This document shows positions 1-12,500 of a DNA stretch of 64,000 nt, one piece after another. Positions within the stretch are counted from its first letter, which is position 1. Every line of letters starts with the position of its first letter. The notes under the pieces were generated by a model. That model saw only the letters and a program-made list of their open reading frames with translations. It ran no database searches and was not told where the DNA came from. The translations under genes and the position numbers were made by a program. The DNA comes from Chionis minor (Eukaryota > Chordata > Aves > Charadriiformes > Chionididae), in NCBI GenBank assembly GCA_013398295.1, contig VZSF01003498.1, positions 22,952-86,951 of the forward strand. Reading direction: 5' to 3'.

Positions 1-520
1 TGTCCCTTTTCTTTAAATGGTTTCAAAATCAATCTACCGGTGGCAAAAGCAGATGTATTCAGATTCTTGTATATTTCTACTGATTCATCTTTGAAGAAGC
101 ATGAGTGACTGCTTTCAGTGTTAACACATTCTACAAAAAAAGTCCAGGAAATTAACATTAATGCTAACACACAATTAGTCTTGCTACCTGCTTAGTAACT
201 AATTAAATGGTATGCATTATGTATTGTTTCAGTGCAACACCCCCAAGAGCTAAACTCAATATTTATCTGAAAAATCATGACACACTGTTTCTCCAGAAGA
301 GCAACGAATGCTTTGACAGCTCAACTTTTTATGCTCAATGTGTCATGAACAATTTTTTTTCTTATCAGTCTAAACACTTACTACTTAATTCAGAAAGGCC
401 CTCGGTTACATTCCCTCAGCTCACCTAGAAGCACTTCCTCATTTGTTACTGGGTCCACTACAACAGTTGGCTTTGAAGTATCAGCTAGGCTGTGATCCAG
501 ATTTGCAGGTATCTCTCTTC
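1..520 (-). CDS. CENPC: CENPC exons 15-16: start of the cupin dimerisation domain (partial)
   Basis: Exon 15 (425-520) encodes [20 protein letters not shown] and then [11 protein letters not shown]. Exon 16 (1-130, cut by the window edge) encodes [20 protein letters not shown] and then [20 protein letters not shown]. These match human DPETREIILMDLV, KVYKTLDTPFFSTGKLILGP and flanks, which open the C-terminal beta-barrel through which CENP-C dimerises. The final strands of the barrel and the stop codon lie before position 1. Confidence 0.92.
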
Positions 521-3500
521 CTGAGGAGACCGAAAAAACAAAAGAAAACCAGAAAAATAATCACTATACATTTTAAAAACTTAATTATTTAACCAGAACT
601 TTTCCATAATTTTCGATTTCACATATAAGTACTTAAATTTCTTTTATTAAGTGATTACACAAACTGAATACACTTTCTTCAAATAAAAGAAAACCATCCA
701 CAACAATTCATTGAAAAATGTAATTTTCACTGGAATTATTTCCGTGTGCAATAGATAAAGTCTCTAAATCCTAAAGAATTTTCTAGGGTAATGCCAACTA
801 TTTATCCTATGCTATTAATGACAGTATTTACTCAAAAGTATCCGCATTTTAAGAGAACTGCTTTTCTAGCAACAGATGCTGAGATGATATTAAGAGAGGA
901 TATAAAACACATGATGAAGTAGGAAGAGCAAGTTTTTTTTTCCTTTTACCTACTGCTGATGGGCATCAGGAGACTTAAAGTGTTCAAAAGAATAAGCACA
1001 TGTTCAATTTTCCCTTTCTCAAGAAATACCACTACAGGAATCTCACTGTAAGTTGTAAATCAGAGAACTATTTCTGTAATAAAAAAGATTTTTCCAGAAA
1101 AGGAACTAGCCTAAGAGTTGATGACAACCTTACACTTCGCAAATAGAAAAGAGACGCTGGAGAATGTTCATGACAGAATAAATATCCCAAAGCTCTCTCG
1201 CAGAACTCTCTTAAGCCGAAAATTTTAGCTCCACAGTGCACAGGAAATTTCTTTAAAAGCAGTCAGAACGAGGATATTAAAGGCAAGCTATAGCACTTTG
1301 TAGGCATTCATGGCTGCTTAAATACTCTTATGCCAAGACAGTCAAGGGTAGGAAGAAAGTTGCTGTGTTTGAAATAGCTTTGTTCCAACATAATCGTGTC
1401 TCTATAAAAAGAAGCAGCAACAGGTGCAACTGTATAGCCATAACCACAGAATTTTTATCATTATCAATAAAATGCAGGAATTTGTCCTAGAAACTCTACT
1501 CAGCTGATGGTGCTTATACGCATCACTTAAAACTCAAGGATGCTAGTGAAAGATTATCTCTCAGGGTGGATGTCTGTTAAAAAGGAAATCCATCACTTCT
1601 GGATGACAGCTCAAACGCACCTAAAGCAACCATAATTCTTGTAAGTACAAACAGTCACTACCAGCTCAGGTTTACACGGACTGCAAATAATTTACATTAA
1701 AACATAAACTGCAATTAGATCAAAGGTTGATCTAGACCATGATCCTGTCATCCATCGACGGCCAAACACAAGTACCCCTTCCATCTCCAAAATTGCTATA
1801 ATGGAGTAATGGCACTTGCATGGAATACTTTCCACCTCTAACATGGATCTCACATACTTTATTTGGAGCCGTTAACAGTTAAGTTTTCTGCGAATTTATC
1901 TAGCTCTTGCCTTGAATATACATAAATATTTTTATCCACATTATTCTGGGGCAGAGAGCACATAATGAGAAGAGCCACCTAATTTTGTTTGAAAATCCCA
2001 GCTCTCACTAGCTTCCTTCCACACCTTCTATTTCTTGTGTTTAAAAACAAACAAACAAAAAACCCCAACAAACAAAGCACAATTTATTTCTATTCCCCTT
2101 CTCCGTGCCACTCATGATTTTATAGGTCTCTTCACCAACCCTGTTATGTTTTTGTATTTAACCTACAGTAGTTTAAAACCCTATTGACATTACATGCTGT
2201 CTTTTCAGATATGGTATTACAGGTATGAGGAAAATGAGCAGAAGTTTTTATACCTTAACTGTGCATTATCACAGAATCACAGAAAGTTAAGGGTTGGAAG
2301 GGACCTCTGGAGATCATCTGGTCCAACCCCCCTGCCAGAGCAGGTCCACCTACAGCAGGTTGCACAGGATGGCGTGCAGGTGGGTTTTGAATGTCTCCAG
2401 AGTCGGAGACTCCACCACCTCTCTGGGCAGCCTGTGCCAATGCTCTGCCACACTCAAAGGAAAGAAGTTCCTCCTCATGTTCAGATGGAACTTCCTATAT
2501 TCAAGTTTATACCCATTGCCCCTTGTCCTATCACTGGGTACTGCTGAAAAAAGACTGGCCCCCTCCTCCTGGCACCCTCCCTTTAAGTATTCTTAAACAT
2601 TGATGACATTCCCCCCTCAGCCTTCTCTTCTCCAGCCTAAAAAGAAGCAACTCCCTCAGCCTTTCCTCATAAGAAAGATGCTCCAGCCCCCTAATCATCT
2701 TTGTGGCCCCTCACTGCACCCTCTCCAGCAGTTCCCTGTCTTTCTTAAACTGGGGAGCCCAGTTTATATTATATGAAACTAAACACATTATCATCATTAA
2801 TCAACAAGCTGAACAAGGACAGAAGTACAGCTAATTTTTTCAACCCCTGCTTTAAAGACACCACAACACTTCTGGGTATGTCCTGTATCTCTTCCTTTCT
2901 AATGCTGAGAAGTTAAAACTTTTTACAACAAGATTATACAGCACTGCTGTACGCATAGAAGAACAGTTTTTTCCACATCAGATCACATTAACACATTTCA
3001 TTATAAAATTATTTTCAACCAGAGACAGAATCAAGTTTTTACAGTAGAAAATTCTTACAGCAATAGAGTATTTGATTACAGATTTTTTGGTTGGTTGGTT
3101 TTTTTTAAGTATCACAAAAAAAAAAAGTCTGGGTTCATACTTGTTTCATCTCTTTTCTGCTTGCAGCCACCCTTCCTCCGTTTAATGTCCTTGTGAGGTT
3201 CTGTTTCTGGGCACACTATTCCACTAACCACAAGCCCTCCTGAAACAAAGGAAAGTTAAACAAAGTTTAACTCATAATAATTTTACAAGAACGCAGACTT
3301 ACACAATCAACAAGCATTTCAGTTGAGAGTACATTTCCTTAACGCTGAACTTTTCAGATAGCTTTAGAAAGCCAGAACAAACAAAAAAGTTTTTCAACAT
3401 CAGGTATTGTGGAGTGCAATGCAACTTGAGAGTTTTTGAAAATAATTTCATCATATTTCAGTCAAAGAACATTTCAGAAAGCCATGATACAACAGTCAAT

Positions 3501-6500
3501 TTTTAAGACAAAATATAAATTTTAGGGACACAAAGAAATACTGTTTTCAAGAAGACTAATTAATTAGGAAAGGACCACATTAGGCCGAATTGTCAGAAAA
3601 AAGTCCCTGAAAGCAAGACACATTCTATCATTTAGGGAGTTTAACACTGAGACTGGCTAAAACGTTACAGCGTCTGCTCTGGAGAACAATCCCCACACAA
3701 AGAGAAATGCTCCAATGAACAATCCAGTAGACTGTCTCTTTTTCCATTATCATAGAGAATCTTTGATATAATAAACATACTAAACATACAGAGAAACCAT
3801 TTTGTTCTTCCCTAAACATTTAAGGAAAGCATACTTAATGCTCTGCTGATACTATTTCTAGCTGACACAGGAGTATCAGGAGAGAAAGACTACATGGAAA
3901 AATGACTAAATATTTGGAGACCATAAATAATGTGTTTTGTTGTGTTTTTTTTTTTTTTTTATATTACCAAATAGTAAGCATCTCAAAAGTTTTCATGGCA
4001 CAAGAGCAACCCACAGATGTCTCTTTACTGCCCTATCAGAAGAAAGCAAATAGGTATTTCGGAACTAATACCTGAAGGTCTCACTGCGTAATTTACGCGC
4101 TCGCCTCGCCAATATTCCAGAGGTCTTAGTCGTATTCTTTTTGTCCGACGAACATTAGGTGTGTTGGAAGGCATAACTATTTTAAAGGATGAAATCATTC
4201 ACATTGATTATAAAAGGAAAATTCAGAAATGGAAAACATTATACATCCTTTTCTGTTGTTCCATATCAGGTGGTCAGCACTTCTCAGCTGGTATTTATAT
4301 CACATTGCTATCATGACAGGAAAAGGGAATCAAGTATTGCCAAAAGCCTTCTTTTGCATACATCAGTATTTCACTCTCCTTTTTCTTAAACAGTCACCGT
4401 CCTGACTTTACATTAGATTTCATTCTATATATCTTAGTGAACCACTGAGATAAAGACATTAGGGGCTTAAGCACAACTGTGAAGAAGACAAAGCTCTCAA
4501 CAAAGGCTAAGAACCCTGCCTAAATCCGAGGGATTTCATTAGCAACAGTGAAAAGGCACTGCCTTGGTTAAGGCAAGAGGAGAGTAACAGAGACTGCATA
4601 AGCAGCCCCTCCGCTTCCAGATTCTTAAGTCCCATCTCTGAGGTCCAGAAGAACAGCACTTTTGCCTTCAGCCACCCCACACATTTCCAAGACTTCTCAG
4701 ATATTTATTTTCAGACTTTCTTATTACCTAGTCTCAACTTTCAATTTTTCTAAGCTGCCACGTATGAATACACTAAGATTCAATATGTTAGTGTTTGTAA
4801 GAAAGAAAGAATAAAAGCCCCTTAAGATTTGAAGGCAGATTAGACCAGAATAGATGCTAAAAATAAAAATGGTAAATAAAAAACTCCCTGCTGAAATAGT
4901 TTTTGAAGGTAGACGACTACAGTGTTGTGCATAAAATAGTAATGAAGGGAATAAAAAGCAAGAAAAACATACTAGTATGGGACTACAATTGACTGCATGC
5001 CCATTGTTCCGTCCTATCCAGACTCAGATCGCCACAGAAGGCAGGTTATTTGCACCCTTAGTTACTCTGTGTAAAAGTAATTGAAACTCTTACTGCCCTC
5101 ACTGAACAGTAAGCAGTGTCTTGATTCAATATTAAATGAAAACCAGAAATGTGACAGTTAAAAGGTAATTGTTGAATATAGTAATAAAAAACCCCCAACG
5201 CTGTTAAGTTTTAAAAAGTAACCTAAAAATTAGAGCAGGATTATGGTACCCTGAAGAACCAACAAGCCTTATCTGTAAATACTTATTAAGATATGAACCC
5301 ACTTCTAGGCACTTTCCTGTGTCTTCTTCAGAAAAGTTTACATCAAGTTGGAAATGCATTTGTATTTATGCACTTACATTAATACATGTTAAAATAATCT
5401 TACCTATTTTATGCCTTGCTACGTTGTCTAACAACAGACCTCTTACTTGACAATTGTAGTCTTCAGAACTATCTGAAAATACATTCAAAAAAAATGGCCG
5501 CTATAGGCATTTACTATTCCTGACTTTCACTCAATGTACCAACTAGAAGCAACCAAAGGTAAAACATGCAGAAGTCACAACGGTAGTGTTCCCACTAACA
5601 TTTTTTTCATTAAACATATATTAACCCCAATGTAGACAAACAATATATGTAATCAGTTTTTAAACCGCCTAAGCTTGAAAATTACATGAAAACTATACCT
5701 TCAAGTAAATATTCCTCAGATCTATTCCCCTGATGAAATACACATTGGCAAAATATAACTACTTATGTAATTCTATCGATCAAAGCACAAGGGTCATTCA
5801 GCTTTATACCACTCAAGCCTAACTTCAGAACACACTTCCTACCAGAACACAAACAAACCCAGATGTCTGAAGAAAGCATTGCATGAACAAATAACATTCA
5901 CAACTGGCTCTAAAACACTAATGAAAATACTTTGTATTCCCAGGGCTCATATTTGTTATGACAACATGTGCAACTTATGTAGGGAAACTTAAAAGAAACC
6001 AACTATTTTCAGGCGAACAGGGCATGATTCCGTAAGACTGTACAATTTGATCTAGGGTGGCTTGAAGTGATCGTATTTAGTACCATCACATGGCAACACA
6101 CCAAACTGGTACAAACTGAGTCTAAAAAATTTGTTCAATATAGTTTGGAAGGATAACTTTATCCTGGTAGGTTTGATGCCAAACCGTGCAGTGCTTGTCC
6201 TTCCAAAGCTAACACAATGTAAAGCTGACACACTGTACCACGTGCTTGGGCAGAAATGTGACCACAGTCAATACAATCTGCATTTCTTATTCTGGACAAG
6301 CAGCATACAACAGAAATTATTGTATCATCAGTTACAGCTTATAGGGAACTTACACATAAAATGGAAGAAAATGCCAACTTTAAACATTACCTGAAGACGT
6401 ATTATCCTGTTCACAAAACTTACTTCTGGAAGCAAATTTATCACTATGTTCTAGAATAGGCCCACTTCAAAAGCAAAAAAAAAAAAAAAACAACTGCTTG

Positions 6501-9500
6501 AATATGTTAAATATGAAAGGAACATTACAGCACCACCAAGAACAGCAAATTTAAGGCGTTTTTAGACCATGTGGGATGGGTTTTTTTTCCCTTCTAAACA
6601 TCTATCCATCATGATTAGACACTGCTAGTTAGGAATTACAGGTATGAAATTCATCAGTTGCTCCTCTACTCAGTTATCAGGCAGACAAGTTAGTGTTCAC
6701 ATCCTCTCTCTAAACAAGTTTCCCAAAAATCTTGTGGCTTTTCTTTTTTCCTCCTTTCCAGAAGAAACAGACCTTCTACTCTCCTCTGTAGCATTATCTT
6801 TCACACAGTTTTCCATTGACCACGATTACAGAAGTGCTTTAAAGAAATGGTTTGCACATTGGAAGAAAAGGACAGCAACACAGTTTGGAAATGTAATTTA
6901 TAATATGTATTCTGATATTTTATGGGGGAGATTTTATGACAATAATTAACATGTAAGTAAATCCACTAGAGATTCTCTAGCAATCAAATGACTTATAACA
7001 GGACTTCTCTTACAGCCTTAACATCAGTACCCCTAACCTTACTCCTTCCCCCATCTGTGCCTACGCTTCACTGCTTTTACTGTGCCAGTGAAGTTCAGCT
7101 GTGAGCCACCTAAACTCCAAAAGATGCATTTCAATACTAGATTAGCAAACCTACACTAGACATTTGTCCAATTAAGTCTGCAGGCTCACTTACAATAAAC
7201 AAATAAAATTTGCAGTTGAATTACAACATAAGAATTTAATAAATTCACAGACTACCACAGCTTTGTTATTAAGCTCCCATCCCATGAAGGAGAATATATG
7301 TGCATATTTACATGCAAAAACAAGAGTTTGGATTGTAGATACAATTCTGTGCCCTACTTAACAGCAACTGTATTAGTACAGTTGTTATTAGTTCTAGGAC
7401 CACTGGCATTTCTGTTCAAAAAAAATCACACACTAATGTGGAATCAAGCCTCTAAGGAAAAAAAAGAAATTCCTAAAGGCAAGAAACTTACTATGACCCC
7501 TTATTCATGACAGGAAGAAGAATTTTGTTAGTTTATGAGCTGTATTAGCCTGGTATTTAAACACTTCAGGCATGAAACACAACCCCCTTTCTACACGGTT
7601 CTTTGCTACTAGAACACAGAATGCAGCAGTACCAAACAGCTGTTCTGTCTCAGTGGGGCGGAAGTGGGATGAAATGCAAGTTTTACAGACAACTCAGGAA
7701 ATTACCTTTCACAACTTGTAGCCTTTTGAGCTGCAAAGGAATCTCTAGAAGAAAAAACATTATTATTATTATTACATTTACTATTAAGTCAATTTTACTT
7801 CCTAAAAGGAATCTGTAGGTCAATAATTTTATGTACTAAACAGAATCATAAAAAAGGTATTTTTAAAGAAAGAATTTTAAAAGCGATGCAAAGAACAGTG
7901 ATTAAAAACTCAATTAGACTGGTTAAAGAAACTTCCTCTTTCGATTACCAATTGTTAGTAAAGTTACTTTCACAAAAATAAATACAGCTGAAGAATTAAA
8001 CACTGTATTTTCTCAATCTATAAACAAAGTAACAAACCTGACACTGAAGTTATTCTATAGGTGGTGGCGTTGTGTATGCATGTGTGTCCTATTTGTTTTT
8101 AAACCAGATCTGCTACTCAAGTCTCAAAAGAACACTTTAAAATCCCAGCGCAAGTTTCCGTATGTAGAAGCAGACACTAGATTTGGCAGCCACCTTTGAG
8201 AATAGGATGCTGATTACACCACTTGGTTTCTCTATTAGCTATTCAACCAGACTGAAACTGTTACATAGTTCAATTGGCTCATTACTGCTTAAAAGTTAAC
8301 GAGACGTGTTTCATTATCTACCAAGTTATACCCCATTTGTAAGGAATCACATAAAAAGCTTACTGTAGTCCATGTTGTGTGTTACGTTTTCTTTTGTTAT
8401 TTTTTATTTTCGTATCTGGTAACTTCTGGGTTTTTCTTGCCACGTCCCACGCAGAAGAGCTGTCCGAATCCATCTGAGACTCAGTGTCCTCGGGGTTTGA
8501 GCAAACACCTTTTCTGGTTCTGCGATCCATCTTTTTGGGTATTTTCCCTGAAGACTTAGCTGACAATCGGTTTTTTTCAGAATTCTTCACACTGTCTATG
8601 AGATGCTGTAGTGCTTTTACAGGAGTTTTGTTATGTGCACCACCAAGCGACTCCAACGCGTGCAATACATTTTTAGACTTTTCAGACATAGCCAACTTCT
8701 CAATCACGGAAGTCTGTAATTTCTGATGCAGGGGTGAGGTACACACTTCATTCAATTTTATAGGCTTCCTTTCAAGCTTTTCTTCACCAGGTTCACCTTC
8801 AGGACTCTCTTCTCTTTGTAACTGAGACTTTTCACTACTATTTTTCTTGGCAGATTTTTTTGGCTTCTTCCTTGAACTTTCTGCCAGTTTCTTAGCTGCT
8901 GTACCTTTTGGAAGTTTCTGCTTAGCAGTTTGTTTCTTCTTCTCTTGCTGAGAAGCTTTTGAAGCTGACTGCAGACACTTGGAAGACTTGAGATTCTTTT
9001 TTGGAGACACAGTCCGCTCTTGCTGACGCCCAGCTGACGGCACAGGTGAATCCTCACTTGTCATGACCTTTGTTTTACATTGTTCTGCATCAGATGCTTT
9101 TGTTTCCAATCCAGACTGTAAGAACATCAGTTCTTCGGCTTCTGGCTTCCAGGACGTGCCCTTTTTCTGTTTTGGAGAGCCTTGCCTAAGTGCATCCTTT
9201 TTACTCTTTCCTGTCAATACACAAAACACTTGGACATTAGTATCTTTTTCCATTAAACCTCAATATACATGTTGACATCTGAAAGTATAAAAATAAACCA
9301 AAGTATGAAGGGAGAAAAAAAAAAAAGTAACACAAAAACATCCTTGATGGTTAAAAGAAGGCTTTCTCTGAACTATAGTATATGAAAAATTCAAAACTGA
9401 ATTTTAGGTGTACTTCCTGTATTTCCTAGCAGATAAAAGGGGCTGAAATGTTATATTCAATGTACTTTCAGGTTTTCAGTGCTTCCTGCTACAAAACCAT

Positions 9501-12500
9501 ACTCAAATAATTCCTAAAAACCGATCCCCTCCAGTTCAAAGCACATATCTTAACCTCCTTTCTATGGAGAGAGGAGCAAAAGCTTGTGGGTACCTACCTT
9601 CTTTGTCTGCCCATAAGAAAAGGAAACACTGCTAACTTAATTTTTAGTGTCCTAACGGGGGGGGAAGAAGAGTGAAGGCACTGCCTTATACACACCCAAA
9701 CCTAACCATGCAACAAAACATTAATTAGGAATCCACCAATGTCTCTCATCTACTTGATCTTTTTTACCCAACAAATCACCATAAAAAAATCCAGTAATAT
9801 GACCTGGGAGAAGTAGTCTGAAGACCTGTTAAATAACTTACCAGTGTGAGCACTGTTTCGCCTTTGAGATTTAAGGACCTTTCCTTTACTGTTAGAGACT
9901 GGATCTGATTCTGATGTTCCTTTGAAGTCGTGTACTCCAACATCCAAATCATCAATTTTCTGTTCTGTAAGTGCTTCAACCCGTGCTTTTCTGTTCTTGC
10001 CTTTCTTACTCTCCTTCTTCGCCTTTTCAGAGGGATGAGATTTAGAAACAGGAGTTGCAGAGCCATCTTTTTTTGCTTTTTTGTTCTTAGATGGTATTGA
10101 AAACCAAGAATTAGAAGATCCACCATCTGATTCATCAATTAAAAAGTCACATTCATCTTCTATTTCTATATCTCGATCTTTCACAGGAAGAGGTGATGGT
10201 GGTGATATTGAGGCTGAATACCTAAAGAAAGGAAGGACAAAGTATTCACATTATTTGGGGGTGGGGGAAATTGGCTTTCCATCTTGCAAATCTAGCGATG
10301 ACTCTAGTACACCTAAACATGCTACAGGACATTCCTCGAAAGAATTATTATTAAGGTCATCATTCACTGCTCTTTAGCGTCCAAAAAGAGCACAAGGCCT
10401 GCTTCTCCTTGTTTAGGCCTCATATTCACGCCTCATTATTTTTCAGATGCTGGATAGTCAACTTCCTATCCAACCAGTCAGAGCTATATTAGCTCTGAAA
10501 AAGGCTGCTTGATCACGGCTAACTTCAAGATCGCATATGGTTTTCTGGAATCCTCCAACCTACCTACTGAAACATCTCGTGCTCAATCTGAAACACTATT
10601 CAGCAGCTACATACTATTTTACTGGCAGACAAAAGCAACAGAACTGTTAAATCCCGACAGCACAAAACTTTGAAACAACTACTCAAGGCCTTTCTCAAGT
10701 GGCATTTTTCAGTAATGTTGGACTATCCCAAAACATTTTCCCAGACCATGTTTATAGATAAAAGGATGTTGCTCCAATACTCAGGACTGAGCTATTTTAC
10801 TAGCAAATTATGTTCCATATTAAGCCTCAAAACAAACCTTTTTCCAAGCGTTCCTGTTGCTACAGCTGCTAATACAACAGAAGAGAAAGTCTTCTCTTTC
10901 TGTACAGAAGACGTAGCAACACGTTCTGTTCGTCCCAAGAGAACCTGCTCATCTCTCCCATTCTGAGGTCCTTCTAAATTTTCAACTTCCACATGGCTCT
11001 TCACTGCAGCAGGACTATTTTGGTCATCAAAATGTAACCTGTGTATGAGAAACAGCATTCAAATGTTTAAATGCTATAAATCCTGAGTGCACATTAAAGT
11101 ATCATGTGGATGGACAGATGCTCGCATTTTCTCCAGCTGACAGTATCTCGCTTCTTATGAATGAGTTTCCATTTGGTAATTTGCTGGAACGCAGGTTAGC
11201 GGTACTACTTCCCAGCACAGTAGCAAGTGTTCCAATCAATGAGGCAACATGGGGTCAGCTTGTGACTCTTGATCAAAATGAGGGCTGCTCAGAAAGAGAA
11301 ACTCCAAATTTTAGGAGAATGTGCTTCAGCAATTGTCAGGTTCCCTAGACCCTAGGTGCACTCTCTTCCCAGTCTCACTCCACCAACAGGAGTCAATGAG
11401 ATGACTATCAGTCCCTCTGTGATCCCAGGAAATTCAGTGCTCCAAGGAAAGCAGAACTGTGGCTGGGACCACTGGCCACTATTGCAGCTGGGCTTCAAAT
11501 TTTCCAAAGAGGAGACAATGATCACAACTGAGGTTGTTCTACTTTATATAAAACATCTACATATTCAGAGCGAGAGGAACAATGATTATTCATCTCTACT
11601 TTAACAAATTTTCTGTTAACTTTTAAGGTCGACACTACCAACAGGATTTACTGAAAAAATTTAGACTACGAAACTGGTAATTTGGGGCACTTTCCTGTGA
11701 AAAATGAGTTCAAATCTATTCTGACAGGCTTCCTGCACTTGCATACTGCACTTTTGGGGATTAACCCTTATACAAAGCAATTATGCCCTTTCTAAAGCCA
11801 GATATGGAAATTTTCTAAAAAGCTTGGAATTATTTCTAATGAGTTCACAATCCAAACTCATAAATTATTTAAACCACCATGTTCTAAGGGCAGGCAGGGC
11901 GTGCGATGGACAGGGGATACACCATCAACACACTCAGCTCTACTTACATATGTATCGGGGAACTTTTCACTTCCTCCATAAGAAGAGGTGATCCAACCAA
12001 TACATGATCATCCTCAGAGTCCGAAGACACAGAAGGACTTTCGCACAGTGCTTCAACATCTTTTAATATATTATTTGTTTCTCTTTCAGATACAAGAGAC
12101 TGTGGTTTATTAGAATCAGCTACGTGATCTTGTATTGCAGGCTTCAGGGGCGATTCATGTGACGATCCTGCCATATACATATAGAACAGGTTTAATCCTT
12201 CTACTCAAAACCTTACAAAATCCCAAGAAATAGTTACCCAAGAAAATTTAATTCAATAGTGCTACCAACCTCTGCTGCTGACTGTTTTCAGTGGTGATGC
12301 AGGTAAAGACTCTGGAGAATTACAGGCTCTTTTCACAGACCTTGTTAACCCTGCCTTTGGCTGTCATAGCCGATAACAAATAATGAGACAATATAAATTA
12401 TTTGATAAAGCAACAGTATTTTGACAGGAATATAAATTTTCTACAGAACACGATACAATTTCCTCCCCTTAATTCTTACTCATTTGAAGCACAGTTCTAT

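Noticed and set aside
2194..2603. ORFs in the 2.2-2.6 kb region
   Set aside because: They are translations of non-coding CR1 3' sequence, repeated at 30729-30983.
8758..9057. 99-codon frame overlapping CENPC exon 9 on the same strand
   Set aside because: It is a shifted-frame shadow of the exon. Only the other frame matches CENP-C and joins both neighbouring exons.
9211..9253. Start codon upstream of CENPC exon 9 as an independent gene start
   Set aside because: The sequence before 9210 is intron. The acceptor at 9211 joins exon 8 in phase and continues the CENP-C protein.
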